From Apiosordaria backusii (Eukaryota > Ascomycota > Sordariomycetes > Sordariales > Lasiosphaeriaceae), in contig JAUKTV010000002.1 of the NCBI GenBank assembly GCA_030549205.1, positions 2,480,001-2,544,000 of the forward strand: a stretch of 64,000 nucleotides of DNA, read 5' to 3'. A model generated the notes under the pieces. The model was given only the letters and a program-made list of their open reading frames with translations, did no database searches and was not told where the DNA came from. Position numbers and translations under genes: made by a program. Numbering within the stretch: the first letter of the stretch is position 1; every line of letters begins with the position of its first letter. This document shows positions 1 through 12,156 of the stretch, piece after piece.

Positions 1-2
1 AC

Positions 3-515
3 ATCCAAGTCTGCTCCAACAACGCCGCCTTCGTCATCACCCTCGCAACAGAAATGTTCGTCCAATACCTCGCCGAGCAAGCCCAAGAAAAGACCAAGCT
101 CGAGCGCAAGCCCCGCCGCAACATCCAATACAAAGACGTCGCCAACGCCGTCTCCCACCAAGACAACCTCGAGTTCTTGGAAGACGTCGTCCCCAAGACC
201 ACCTCCTACAAGGACGTCAAGGGCAAAGCCGCCGCCGCCCGGACCAGAGTCAAGGGTGAGAAGCCTGGCGGTGCCGGTGGTTCTTCCACCGCGGACGCAG
301 AGAGGGGAGGGGAAGGCGCGATGCCGAATGGGAAGAAGCACAAGTCCGGGGGGGCTGCTACAAATGGTGCTCACTCTTCTCCTGCGGCGGCAAATGGGAT
401 CTCGCGGAGCAGGATTCTGTCGAGTGACTCTGGGGATCCGAACGCGCAGCTGGAGGTTGATATGGAGCTGGCTATGAGGGGAGGGAGTGGGGAGGATGTT
501 GATATGACTGGTTAA
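3..515 (+). CDS. Dpb3/CHRAC-like histone-fold protein, 3' part (5' end outside window)
   Basis: The frame is open from the first bases of the window and ends at TAA 513-515, so only the C-terminal ~170 residues are present. The first residues (CSNNAAFVITLATEMFVQYL) are the end of a histone-fold helix of the CBF/NF-Y type. They are followed by the RRNIQYKDVANAV segment typical of the small histone-fold subunits of DNA polymerase epsilon (Dpb3/POLE4) and the CHRAC remodeler. Such proteins pair with a second histone-fold partner and bind double-stranded DNA. After about residue 60 the chain is a low-complexity tail rich in Gly, Ala, Ser and Lys, ending in an acidic stretch. The family call is firm. 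Whether it is Dpb3 proper or a related chromatin subunit cannot be decided from the tail. An internal ATG at 54 is not the true start, because homologous sequence continues upstream of it. Confidence 0.8.
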   Translation: MQVCSNNAAFVITLATEMFVQYLAEQAQEKTKLERKPRRNIQYKDVANAVSHQDNLEFLEDVVPKTTSYKDVKGKAAAARTRVKGEKPGGAGGSSTADAERGGEGAMPNGKKHKSGGAATNGAHSSPAAANGISRSRILSSDSGDPNAQLEVDMELAMRGGSGEDVDMTG

Positions 516-1290
516 GGGGATCCGTCGTGTTTATCAGGTGGGAGAAGCTATGATATCCTGAAGGGAATATGTCAGGCGGGTAATAACCAAACTGCCAAAA
601 TAATAAATGTTCACTTTTTATACATTCCAGCACCCGTCTCAAGAACATACCCAGCATTGCCATATTTCCAAAACAGCCATAGCTCACCTGCCACCCCTCC
701 ACCGACACATGTCTCATCTTCGTGTTCCCCCTATCCAGCCAAGCCACAGTGAGCGTATCCCTCCACCTCCAGCCGCATTTGACAAGCACTAAGCCCACAG
801 AGGCTTACCCCTCCCGGAGCCCTATATACCAATATTCCTCCGAAACCAATCACCCGTTTAATCACCAGGCGGTGTGGCTCAACGCGCAGGACTGGTGGTT
901 AAATGGGCCGGTGATCGGATTTCAACATCTTGCTTCCTAGAGCATTGTGCGTTCGATCCCGAGTACCGAGTAAAACCTACTAGGGTTTTCGTAGCTGGCC
1001 TACACTCCTCTACTAGGAGGCAGCTGGGCTGGTGAGCTTTTTGTATTTTTCTTTCGTGTTTTCGTGTCAAAATATGAAGACAACAACAGATGTGGAAAAT
1101 GGGTTGTATAAGCAGATGCCGTTTGGGATTCATGATTCATGCATAAGATGAACGTGTCGAAAAGCAAACATATCATTGAAACCACCTCTCTGTCAAAATC
1201 AACGCCTGTCCGCCCCTCGGCCCAAGAAGATAAAAGAGATCTATCATGTCTACCCATCACAACCCATTATTCATTACCTTCTGCACCCCA
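516..1290. other. Convergent 3' spacer, no gene seen
   Basis: This is the 775-bp gap between the ends of the Dpb3-like gene (plus) and the MAK32-like gene (minus). It presumably contains both 3' untranslated regions. Only short unrelated ORFs are present. A stretch near 890-960 resembles a decayed tRNA but does not fold as one. Confidence 0.6.
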
Positions 1291-2738
1291 TTACTTCATC
1301 TCCCCCATCCCCACCCTCTCCAAAAACCTCCCCAACCTATCCTGCACCCTCTCCCCATTCCACCTCTCCTCCTCCCCCTCCCCTTCCAACACCGGCATAC
1401 CAACCTGCTCAATCGCAAAACTAGCCGCCACCGCCCCCCACCCAACCGCCTCCTCAATCCCCTTCCCCCTCGCCAACGCTACCCCCAACCCCCCCAAAAA
1501 CGTATTCCCACCCCCCGTCGGATCCCTCACCCTCTCCCCCCCCTCCTCCCCAGTCCAATACGCCGGCACCCATTTTTCCATCCCCTCATCAACCTCAATC
1601 TCCTCCCTCGCCACAACCCCCTCATCCTCCGCATCCCTCATCAACCCCGCAAAAAGCGCCTCTATATCCGTCTCGGCCGTCAAACCCCCCCTATGCCCCA
1701 CCACCTTCTTCCTCTTCTGCCCTCCTCCCCCTTGTCTCTTACGCCCCCCATTCTTAGCAATATACGCCCCCTTCTCCCCCGCCCTCACAACCAGCGTATA
1801 ACTCTGCAACGGCATCGACGCCAACAACTGCTCACACGCCCTCTCCACCGCAATGGTATCAACCCCCCCATCCTCCGTCACCCCACTACTCCCCATAAAC
1901 CCCGCCAACTCCGCATGATTCGGACTGCAAATATCCACCACCGGCAGCGTATTCGTGCAATTCAACAGCTCCCCCGGCACGCACAAATCCGGCACCGGCT
2001 CCCAAATCACCACCGGCCGGCTGTACTCCTCCCCCTTTCCCACACTCCTAAAATACCGTTTTCTCGCAGCCAAAAACTCATTCACCAGCTCCTGACACCG
2101 AAGCGGGGAGCAAATCAGGTGGATTGCCTTTGTTGTCAGCAACACTGGCGATAACCCCGACAGATCCCCCGCTGTTAGCCGCCTTTTGGGGGTTAGATAC
2201 CCAAAGGAGCGATGGGAGGGGTCGGAGGGGTTGTTGTACCCGTTCCAGCCGCGAGTTGTCAGTCTTGAGGGGGTGTGCCGGAAAATGGCGGAGGTGTCCC
2301 AGGAGGAGAGGTGGGATGACAAAGAAGGGGGGAAGTCAGAACCGCAGTCGATGATCATGGAGATGGTTTTGGATAAGTGGGGAGGGGGGGAGAAGAGACG
2401 GGCGCCGAGGGCGGAGTAGGTGCCTGCTCCGCCGGGGATGTTGATGCTGGGCGCGAGAGAGAGGGAGGGCGGGTGATGGATTTCATCTTTTTGGTGTGTC
2501 AAGGTCAGTTAATGTAATGGAATGAAGAGGGCAGGGAGAGGGAGGGGTGAAGGGTACCGATTATGAACATCCCCAGCGTGACAAAATCCATTTCTTGATC
2601 GGGGGCGATCTCGTTCCATGTTTCCACCACTTCCTCCCCGGACTCTGCTGGCTCCGGTTTGGTGTCATCATCCCCGTGTTGTTGTTTCTCAGGCCGGGTC
2701 ACGGCGTCTGACTCCGTAAGATCCAGGTCCGGTGCCAT
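1291..2738 (-). CDS. MAK32: MAK32-like PfkB/ribokinase-family protein
   Basis: Two exons, 2738-2558 and 2486-1291, encode 458 residues. The intron has donor GTACCC, branch site AACTGAC and acceptor AAAAAG. This acceptor restores the conserved run LGMFIIDEIH directly before IGGAG-type motif NIPGGAGTYSALGARL. The start is the ATG at 2738 (MAPDLDLTESDAV), the first in-frame Met before a conserved segment. A C-terminal DPTGGGNTFLGGLGVAL segment (~residues 385-400) corresponds to the PfkB signature around the catalytic Asp; here the usual G-A-G-D is DPTGGGNTF, so classic sugar-kinase activity is uncertain. Yeast Mak32 is known for its need in maintaining L-A virus particles, and its enzymatic substrate is unknown. 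The gene converges on the Dpb3-like gene. Its 5' side contains a CA microsatellite and a poly-A run. Confidence 0.85.
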
Positions 2739-3827
2739 GATAACGGAGCGGAAGCGCGCGGCCCTTGGCTCTCTCTCTCGGTAAGATGCAAGACACACAC
2801 ACACACACACACACACAAAAACCGTCGTTGTGTTTCTGCCCTTAGTGAAAAAAAAAAAAAAAAAGAAAAGAAGAAGCCAGAAAGAATGTCTCGACCTTCC
2901 GTAGTCACGACAACAAAGACAAAAAACGAGTGGAGGAAGAAAAAAGGGTGTGATTGTGAAAAGTGTTGTGCTGCTGTCCGAGACAAAGTAAGTCGAACCA
3001 CATCCGAGTCCACGCCCGGCTGAGCGTACTGAGGTGCGATTGGAAGCAGTAGCAACAACAGCAGCAGAAGCAGCAGGCATGAAACACCTCCAGCTGCCTG
3101 CCAGCCAGACAACCAGACAGGACAGACAGACAGCCAACTTCCTACTGGTTGGTTGCGTAAGGTAGGGAGTGACCGAGTGGTTCAGGGCGAACAGCGCAAC
3201 AGCCACAGGTGCCTAATTGGGAGATATGGATGCAGGGCAGCGCAGCAATCCGGTCCAGCTCCCCAAAGCTCAGCAGACAGAAAGTGGGGCAGCCAGCTTG
3301 CTACCTCCCTTACGTGGCCCTCCCTACATTCAACTTGAGACAAGGTGTTTAACATGTGAGTTATCATAATTTCAATGTGCTATAGATGTACACTAAAGAT
3401 GCAGTCAAGATCAGGGGGCAAATCGACATTAAACCCACAAATGAAGTGTTCCAGGTTATGTGTGTGAATATGCTCAACGCCTCAGATTCGCCTTATTGGC
3501 TGTACTATCATTCCACTACAACAACCAAAAACAAAATCCGATCATGCTCATGCATGCTTTTTAGCCATGCCCACCATGCCAGCACGCTCGTATTCCATAC
3601 CAAAAGTTCCAGAAACGAAGTGTTCAAAACAGAATCCCCATTTTGGCCCGGAATACAGAAATCCATCACCACTAAAAAATAACGCACGCTTTCCCATATC
3701 CCACATACCCCGCGAAGTAACCAAAAAAGACAGTAAATATCATGATAATGATCTCAACCGGCCCAAAACGTAACATATCCCAACAATTATCTTTCTGTTC
3801 TTGTCGTTGCATCGCCAAAAGAGCTTA
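2739..3827. other. Promoter of MAK32-like gene and 3' flank of FarA-like gene
   Basis: No gene is recognised in this 1.09 kb. The half near MAK32 is rich in simple repeats (CA run, A run) and in pyrimidine/purine-biased sequence, as in many fungal promoters. The remainder is the 3' flank of the next minus-strand gene. Confidence 0.5.
2793..2817. repeat. (AC)n microsatellite
   Basis: About twelve uninterrupted AC units lie ~55 bp upstream of the MAK32-like start codon. A 17-bp A run follows at 2848-2864. Both are in the presumed 5' leader or promoter. Confidence 0.95.
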
Positions 3828-6800
3828 TTACATCATATTCCCAAGCCCACTCGCGGCTGCTACATTGTCAAAATTGAGCCCGTGCTGAGCCTCACCGTTG
3901 ATCCCAAAGAATTGAAACCTGTTTTTACCTGTCAGTTGCTGTTTCTTGCCTCAAGACCAATATAAAAATGCTCACCAGTCTTCCACATTTAAAGTCGACG
4001 GCACGGGCTGTCCCTGCACCGAACTCGTGCTCCAGCTATCACTCGGGCTGTTTCCATCAACCATCTGGGTGTCAAAGTTCGTCTGCCAGATGTTACCCCC
4101 TTGACCACCGCCTGGGAAACCGCCCATCCCTGGTTGAAGCAGGCCGTTCTTGTTGCTGGTGTTCTGCATCGGGCTACCTGCTAATCCTCTGTGTGTTGGC
4201 AAAGATTGTCCAAATGAATTTTGTCCGTCGATCGGCGTTGGCCCACCTTGCATGTTTTGGCTTTGCATCTGAGCCATGATCTGAGCGTCGACGTTTTGGT
4301 GGTGTTGATGCGGAGAAAACTGTCCTTGGAATGGTGCTTGGACGCCCTCGGGGAACAGCTGATCAGGCTGAAAGTTCTCCCAGATGGACTGAGACAAATT
4401 TGGTGAGTTTCTAGTTACCAGGTACAAATCGGGTGGGGTCGCGGGAACGGAAAACGAAGGATTGAATGGAGTTGCTGGTCGAGTGTGAGGGCGAGAGGCG
4501 GTCCCGCCCATGAATGCATCGCCATTGTTGCGCGTGTGAGGTGGCGAGGTGGTTGTAGTTGTGGTCGTGGGGGGAGGCATTGCGTTTGGATTTGCTTCGG
4601 CCTTGTTCATAAAACTTGGCGTTTGTGGTCGTGATCGTTCATAAGACTCCTGATGCTGTGGTTGAGGTGTATTGACAGAAAAGTCAATAGCCATCTCATC
4701 ATACTTGCGCTTCTCCTGCATCCGTTGATGCTGCTCAAGTTTCGAGAGGCTCTGCTGTGCCTTTCGGTGTCTCTTACCGGCCGCTTTCTGCAACCTCTCC
4801 TCGAGCACCTTATTTCCGAGGATGGACTCGAAAAGAGTGTGCACCATCTTGCCCACCAGCCAAACCTTTGACACATCCTTGAGAGCACCCATGCAAGTAC
4901 GGATCCGATCCTGCGTGACCTGCTGGATTGAAGGTACCGGAGACCTAAGCTGATACACGTGCATAATCAGGGCTGAGAATAAACTGTACACCACATATGC
5001 TGGGCAATATCGCAGCTCCCCATGGGCCGTGAGGTTTTCGATAATGGATGTAATCATCGCGGCCGCCTGGAAAGCAATATTCCGTGATGGATAGGCCGAG
5101 TCTTCCGGAAACCTGTGTGAGCCACTCGGGGGCATGTGGGCGCGGTGAAGCAGGCAGAGGGTCGTGTAATAATTGGAATGAAGCAGGGCAGACCAGAAGT
5201 GATGCCTGGGCATTTCCCAGTACACAATCTTGGGGCAGTTTTGGAGCCAGTCCGCAAGGGCCATGTCGCTGTGTGTGAGATCGATGGCATTCTGTCTTCT
5301 GCCTTTGGCTGCCACCGAGTACTGTTGAGAAAGAACCAAGCCCATGATTTCGCAGAGCTTGACATACTGCAGGAAGAACTGAACGTGAATGGGGTCTGGA
5401 GGATATTCACCCGTGGGGTGGTCAGTGTCGTCTTCGATGAAATCATCCTCTGTCAACATTTCAACGTCTGAGTCATCGAGGTTGATGTGACAAGGCCGCC
5501 CAAGCGCAACTGCGACTGATCGATCCCTCGTAAATAGAGTCCACCAGATACGTTTCCATAACCTCTTGTCGGACTTGCTGAGCTGTGACCCCTCCACACT
5601 GCGGTGCATGCCCGAACCTTGGGCAACGATGGTGGCCACACGAGTCCAGTAAAAGACGTTCTTGGTGACGTCCTCGGGACCCTCCCAGTACCACCCCATC
5701 AAAAGAAGTGACTGGACGATGGTCACCCGGTCATCCTCATAGTTCGCATCGTACAAAGCCTTCGCTCTTTTGTAGAAAGTCAGGGCTGCCGGTGTTGAGG
5801 ATCCGTTGGCGTCCATCAGCTGAGAGTTGGTGCACACGCGCGATCCCGCCAGAAGCATAGCCTGTAGCAAAAGCAGAGACGGTGGATTCTTAGGGTCCTT
5901 GTAGCGGCGCATGAACTTGGTCTTGTTGATAACAGGGACGACGGGATGAATCCATTTGAAGTACGAGTCGATCAGCTCGTCGCAAAGTGACCTCGGCGGG
6001 AGCAGGAATGCCCCTCGTTGGTGCAAGATATCAATCTCGACATTGTCCAACTCTGTCAGCCGTGCCCTGGACCCCTTGATGTTCTCTGGCAGCGGATAAT
6101 GAACAACATCTGCTGAGCTCTGCCGGTCGTGAACAAGTAGTGTGAGGTTGGACGATTCTCCCAGGTAGGCCACCCTCCCGGCCTCGGTGATTGGGGCCCG
6201 CGTGAACTTGGGCTTCATGACCAAGTTCATATAGTTTGCCAAAGTAGCATTGTCAAATTCCTCCTTCTTTTGTTGCTCTTCGGTAGGAGCGGTCAGAGGG
6301 GTGGCTTCGTGGGTGTGGTAGACAGCGGGAGGTCGAGTGCCGCTGGGGAAAGTGCTGGATCCAGGGGGAAGTGAGGATGATCGATCGTCGACGTCGCCTC
6401 GTTCACTAGAGCCGCGTCAGCAACAAAGTATCAGACCGAACAAGCATAAACTCTAAGCTATTGAACCGCAGCACAGCAAGCGCACAGACGAGGACCCGGA
6501 AGGCCGGGTGAACCTGTGGGGAGGGGAGAGCCTCGCGCTATTTGTACTGTCGCAAAGTCAATGGATCAGGAGAGTAGGTGGTGTGATGTACCTATCAGAA
6601 TCCTTGGACTGGGCAATGCTGCTAGCGACCTTTTTGCGCTTCGGCGTAGGAATGCGGCATTCGATCTGAAAGGCGACGCAGTTGGTACAGGGCACGCCGA
6701 GGCTGGCGGCATCGCATCTAACCTGCAACACTTGACGTGAGCATCCATGTCCGTACAATCATTCGATGGTTTGTGGGCTCTACACAGTAGAGTCACAGTA

Positions 6801-7302
6801 TGATAAGACGAGAGAGTGTTCGTACTTTGCGTGCATGGCATGTCTGTTGGAAATGACTGGTCAGCTTTTCGAGGTCCAAAGATAACCACAGCTTTGGGAT
6901 GTGGATGAGCCGAGGCACAAGATAGGCGAGGCAGTCGCAAATCGCCGAGGGGCACGTCAGGCCGCGGATTGTCACCAACATAATCCACCAGCCAAGGCAA
7001 TAGATGGGAAACAATATAATAGCTGGGCTACTCACCTCGCATGCTCTTGAAGCTCGTTGTCTATTTCAATGGCAACAAGATAAAGTCAGCGCAACCAGTT
7101 CCATCTTCCCCCGCATGGCGCAGTGTGCGCGGGGAACCCACCTCCTGAAGCTCAATCCACCAGATGTATTCGTTGTGGATGTCGTGCCCCCAGCTGACGG
7201 AGCTGCGGATGGCGATACTGACTGTTGCGGAGATGTGGACATCTGCTTGTTGGGCGCCGCCGCGGCGTCTCGCGGCGCTGAATCGATCTCCATCTTCGAC
7301 AA
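3828..7302 (-). CDS. farA: FarA/CTF1-family Zn2Cys6 transcription factor
   Basis: Six exons (7302-7142, 7060-7036, 6843-6826, 6722-6592, 6405-3976, 3918-3828) give 951 residues. The DNA-binding zinc cluster is assembled from exons 2-4: RQRASRACE, then TCHARK, then VRCDAASLGVPCTNC...C, a complete Cys6 motif followed by the basic PTPKRKK. The large exon carries the fungal transcription-factor middle homology region (WYWEGPEDV, WWTLFTRDR, GRPCHINLDD) and a Gln/Pro/Asn-rich tail. The obvious stop at 3972 is bypassed by a 57-nt intron (GTGAGC, AACTGAC, ACAG). This adds FQFFGINGEAQHG...NMM, a sequence-like tail rather than noise. Family members (FarA/FarB in Aspergillus, CTF1 in Fusarium) control fatty-acid catabolism and cutinase genes through CCTCGG sites. 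FarA versus FarB/CTF1-beta is not resolved. The start is the first Met (MSKMEID); Met4 is an alternative. Confidence 0.88.
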
Positions 7303-9776
7303 GGCTCGATGAACGTCGGTGTATGTGTGCGAGGGATCCGGTGCGTGTTGAGACCCTGGCCGTCGACAGGAATCCGACTGCGAGGGGCGGGTGAATAAGG
7401 TATGTTGTGTGCTTGGTAAATCAGCTATCTAATTCGAGCCGGTGTTGTTGTTGTATCCGCCACCGCTCTTCTCCGACGGTTTCTCGATGAGGCGAAGGTC
7501 TGGGGTGTAGTGTATCCGTAGCTGCGTGGAACCGTAGGTAGGCAATATCGGTCGACTTGGGTACCTGGTTATCTGCCTGCAGACATTGACGCGCGGGTGG
7601 CCTTCTGGAGGACAATTTCGTTGTAGAAAGTGAAGACTGAAGTTTGAAGGTGGCGGAAGACAAAGCAGCAGCTAAGACACGGAGGTCCAGGAGGTCCAAG
7701 AAGGCGTAGGATGATGGTTCGTCTTCCTTTGAGGGGGGGAAGATGGGGAGCAGCCTAACAACGGACGGTCCACTCACTGCTCACAGCAGCGCGCAAGGTG
7801 CAGACCCCGGATTGCCAGCGTCTTTAGCGCAAAAACGGTTTGGGCTAGGAACCTGGAGACTGCCTGCTACGTCCGGGTAGACAAATACCAAGACGCCTTT
7901 TTTGCGCACTCCTCAAATGACAGTTCGTCTGAGTGCTTGCATATAGCGCAGCAACCCCTCAGCTGGGAACGGGAAGATGCGGGATGCGGGACGAGGTTGG
8001 CATGTGAGAGGGGGGGATTTCGTTGCTTGTACTTGGACAGCAGTTTACAGAACATCCATCACCAAAGGATAACTCGGATGCACCTCCGGCCAAGGGCAAC
8101 CGAGATTTGTCACGCGGAAACCCCAACCTCTTCAGGAAGTCATCACCGGCCCTACTGGTGCAGCACAAATCCGGGGATTCTTGGCCTTGAAACTTCACTT
8201 TGCGCGCTGCCCCTTGGCAGCTGTCCATCTCTCCACTTCGCGCAGGTGTTATCATGGACTTGCCTGCCACAACTGCGTACAATACGATTGATCCATCCTG
8301 GCCCCTTCAAGGATATCAAACTCTGTCGTCCGTAGCTTCCAGTTACTTAAACGTCATATCAAAGGTGTTGCCTGCGTGGCGTCTTCAGTCATGCGACTCC
8401 GTATCTTCAATGCGAGATTTACCTTGTTCACATAGTGTAGATTCCCTTTCCATCGATTACGATTCGCTGCTTTTTTTCGCCGTTTGCGGTGTTGATCGGT
8501 CCAGGCACAGTCAATGTCAGGTTACCAGCACAGTGGATTCCCGCGCATTCCGGTGATCCATCGTTGCCGTGGACGGTTTCTAGCGGACATTGGCGATGGG
8601 CGCTAGGCGGGGTCCAGTGTGGCAAGCTGTCGTCGCTGTATCCTTTGGTGATTTGTAAGGAAGATAGATGACTGGAGTTCATCCTCAATATGGTGTCCTG
8701 GTGGACTGACTGACTGTCGACTGCATTTTTGTCAAACCAAGCAAGAGGAGTACCAACCGACTTGTCGTAGTGTATGTATTTGTTTCACATCAGTACCTCA
8801 TCCGATGTAGCTAATCATGCATGCACTTCGACAACAATCTCAAATTCAACCATGCCAGAGTCCAAGCGTTGAAGTCGATACTCGACCCCTTTTTATATGT
8901 ACACCAGCTCGTCGGGTATCATCACGCTAGCACATCAAAATGCTCCTGAAACACCACCACTCAACCGTTTCCCGTCAGATTGGTAGGGACCACCAAAACA
9001 AGGCTATCTTTGGCTCCTAGCCAAGCTTCATCCATTCCTTTTGTTACCTTTCCGCCCCAGCCCTAGCCCACGAACGGGTATCATCCCCGATGGTGTGGCA
9101 CGCCCTCTTTCCCCAGCCAGACCGGGCCCCCTTCCCACAATTGGCGGCAGGCCAAGTGTGGTACTGGCTGACCTGCCTTTGTAAGCTAGCCGTTTGCCTT
9201 ATGCCTGTCACATGTTATTTTGTCTTCAGACTTCCCCCTCACCAACCGACCTGTCTTGAAGGAAATATCAGAGAAAAGTCTGGGGTAAGGGGGAGGCCAT
9301 GAGGGGAAGAAGAAGGTCTCCCCCCGCGCAGAGTTGTGTAGGGCTGGACTAACGACGGGAGACTAGGAATCTTGTTGCTAGCTTGTGACCTCCATTAGTG
9401 AACATGGGATTTTAGATGGATATTGATGTCAGCTGGTTCATACGGTAGGTAGCTAAGATGGAGTAGTTAGTCCTAGTTTGCTTAAGTCATCATGGGAGCT
9501 TCTGTCTGAGGACCGGGGCAGTCCAGCTCTGTATGTAGGCTTGTCTGTCGTTTGAACAAGCCTCAAGAGATGATTGTATGCCTCTATGCATTCCGAAGAG
9601 GCTTGCAGCGGCGAGAGGTTATATCACAGCACACCAAGCCCATTGCGTTGTATCAAAACCAAATCATTCTCTTCAACAATACGCTAAGTCGATAATTACA
9701 CCACCCCTTCCTTCACACCATACCATCTCAGTTTTCGCTAACAAACCAACCTTCCCTTTCAATCACCACCCCAATT
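7303..9776. other. Long upstream region of the FarA-like gene, no gene seen
   Basis: These 2.47 kb separate the FarA-like start from the 3' end of the CAP gene. Short ORFs on both strands lack homology, splice logic or coding bias. A long, upstream-ORF-containing leader and an extended regulatory region are usual for a fungal carbon-source regulator, but no specific site can be assigned. Confidence 0.5.
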
Positions 9777-11600
9777 CTAACCAGCATGACTAACAATCTC
9801 ATTAACCATATCCCCCTTCTCCTCATCATAATACGAGCAAATCTGGTTCGGCAGCGCCAACTCCTTGTAATCGTGATCCGGCCCAATAACATTGACATTC
9901 ACCCCCGCGCTCTTGCTCGTAAACACCCTGGTAGACGAACTCTCCTTGCTGAAATAGATCTGCGCACCATCAATCTGGTCCAACAAGACAGTCGGGATCG
10001 TCCCCATGACCTGGAGAGCAAAGTTCTGCGACTTGACCGCGTCAACGGTAGAGACAAGGTCTTCGACAACAAGCGACAGACGAGTGGTGTTCTCAATGGT
10101 GACAGCGTTTGCCTTGCCCTTGAGGATAATGGTAGTCTTAGTACACTTGGAAATGAGGATGGAGTGTGACATTTCCACGTTTATCTCAATAGGTGCATCA
10201 GGGCTGTCGTAGTTTTCCTAAAACGCACGATAGAGTTAGTAGCATGTCCCGACCTTAAACGCAACCGAGCGCCTTCATAGAAAAAGCAACACTTACGATA
10301 GTCCATTTGTTGCCCTCAAGCACCTTCTTGGAGGGCTTCTTAACCCGCATGCTCTCGGGCTTGGGTTTCTTTCCTGGCGCAGGGCTCTTCCCACGAGCGG
10401 CAGAGCCATCAGGTACCACCGAACTGGCGCGTAGCGATGGGTTCTTATGCGTCATCTCAGACTTATCCACCTTCCTGAGCCCCTTGGTCACTGCCTCGCC
10501 CTGGTTCAACTCCGAAAAGACAGCACCGAGCCCACTGGCCGGAGAAGGCTCCGCCTTTTGCTCATTGATCTTGAGCACAGGGGGAGGACCAGGAGGAGGT
10601 GGAGGCGGCGGAGGGGCACCGCCAGCCGGGGGTGCAGGAGCCGCAGGAGCACTGGTAGAAGAGGCGTTCGCCAGGGTCTTGGCTACCTCGGAGGCATGTG
10701 GGCCATTGGGGTTCCAGGTAAGGCCCTCGGGGAAATAGTCCTTGATATAGGTAATCAATTCGGGAAAGATATTGTAGTAGCTCTTCACCCACTCGAGGTG
10801 CTTCGCATCGCCGCTATGTATGGTTAGAACCTATCCTCTCACGATATAGGGAGGTATGTAGTCCGGTTGATCATACCTTTCCTTGTTGGCAGTGATGACT
10901 TTGTTCCCGAAGAACTGGGCCGAGTCTCTAGCTTCCTGAACATGCTTGTATGGCTTGGAACTAATTGTAGGCCAGGCAAGTACGATTATGCTGTCGGCAA
11001 CGGCCGAGAGATGGTTGAAAAACGGCGTGTGCCTATGCGCCGAATCCTTGATATTATTGGCAGCTTCTATCGCACTGGCAATCGGCTTGATGAGCTCCTG
11101 ATAGAGAGAGGCATCGGCGCCGTTGAAGTCGGGCTTCTTGGCCTTTGTTGAAAGATGGATAAACCGGGAGGTCTCTTGGTATCCCTTCAAGACCTGCTTA
11201 GCCTGATCGGCGACAGCGCCGCCAATTTCCTCGCTAAGCTTGACCCATTTCTCGACAACATTGGTGATGAATTTATTGAACTCCTCGACTGCCTCGGGAA
11301 GTTCTTCTTTCACGGGTGCGGGAGCTTTGGGGGCAGGTGGCGGCGGAGGGGGTACCACGGCAGCTCTGGCCGAGGGAGCGGGAGTTGAGCTCTGGGGAGT
11401 CGTGGTAGACGACGTGACTGGGGGTGTCTGGGCTGCAGACTCGAGATCGATTGCTGATTGCGCGATGTCCTCAAGGCGCGAAGTTGCTGCTTCCAGTCTG
11501 CGCAGCAACGTTAGGAGGTCAATCGCCGCGGCGGTCGAGATGTGTTCACATACCTCTTGATAAGAGTAGTGAAGTTGTGCATCGTGCTATGAGCCGCCAT
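9777..11600 (-). CDS. CAP1: Adenylyl cyclase-associated protein (CAP/Srv2)
   Basis: Four exons (11600-11554, 11497-10877, 10813-10297, 10217-9777) encode 541 residues, the usual fungal length. The N-terminus (RLEAATSRLEDIA) is the conserved cyclase-binding coiled region, followed by the alpha-helical HFD domain. Next come polyproline tracts (PPPPPPPPGPPP near residue 275) that bind profilin or SH3 partners. The WH2-like segment GLRKVDKSEMTHKNPSLR binds G-actin. The C-terminal CARP beta-sheet domain contains NKWTIENYDS, QIDGAQIYFS and the closing KGDMVNEIVSHAG. CAP recycles cofilin-bound ADP-actin and couples Ras/cAMP signalling to the cytoskeleton. All introns are short with clear CTAAC or CTGAC branch sites. 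The ATG at 11600 precedes AAHSTMHNFTTLIKR, the expected family start. Confidence 0.95.
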
Positions 11601-12156
11601 GGTGGGCAACAGCGGTGTTCCCGAAAAATGAGATGATGCGTACAAATGTTTTGTTGTATGTTGTCGAGAGAGAGACAAAGATGCACTTACAGTTGGGAGT
11701 TCCCTCAGACTGCCCCATCCACTCAATCCATGTGTCAAGCTAGCTCCTGGGGGGGCAGGTGGGGTTCAAGCTCCACCCAATGTATCCAATGAGATCAACA
11801 TGTTTCTTACAGCCTACAGCCTCCCAAACAGTCGAGGATGCCTTCTTGTATCATCATACGAACGCGCGCCATCATCTGTTCGGCGCCTGCCTGTGTCGAT
11901 TTATGACCTACGATTGTCGGCTTGATGCCTAAAAATGTCCAATTAACACCTGCCTAAAGTACAAACAGGCTATCACAATTGTGGGTATCAAGATTTGAGA
12001 ACAAGACAAAGCGCAATGAAAACCAGTTTGTCTCCTTCAAATATATCTCTTTATTTTCATATCCTCTCTCTTAACCAAAACCTGGCTATATACGATCCAC
12101 CGTTTTTATATACCTTTGCCCTCCCAATGTCCTACCCCTATCTTCCATATACATTA
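11601..12156. other. CAP promoter and MCD4 3' flank
   Basis: A 556-bp spacer between two minus-strand genes. It is pyrimidine-rich near the MCD4 end. No ORF, RNA gene or repeat of note was seen. Confidence 0.5.

Noticed and set aside
877..965. tRNA-like segment with GGTGGTTAAATGGGCC and GCGTTCGATCCCGAG
   Set aside because: It resembles A and B boxes, but the acceptor and T stems do not pair, so no tRNA can be folded.
1246..2154. 302-codon plus-strand ORF
   Set aside because: It is the antisense shadow of the MAK32-like gene, with Pro/His/Arg-rich composition typical of shadows.
3164..3260. GTGACCGAGTGGTTCAGGG, resembling a tRNA-Ser/Leu A box
   Set aside because: No B box (GGTTCGANNCC) or closing acceptor stem occurs within tRNA or intron-containing tRNA distance.
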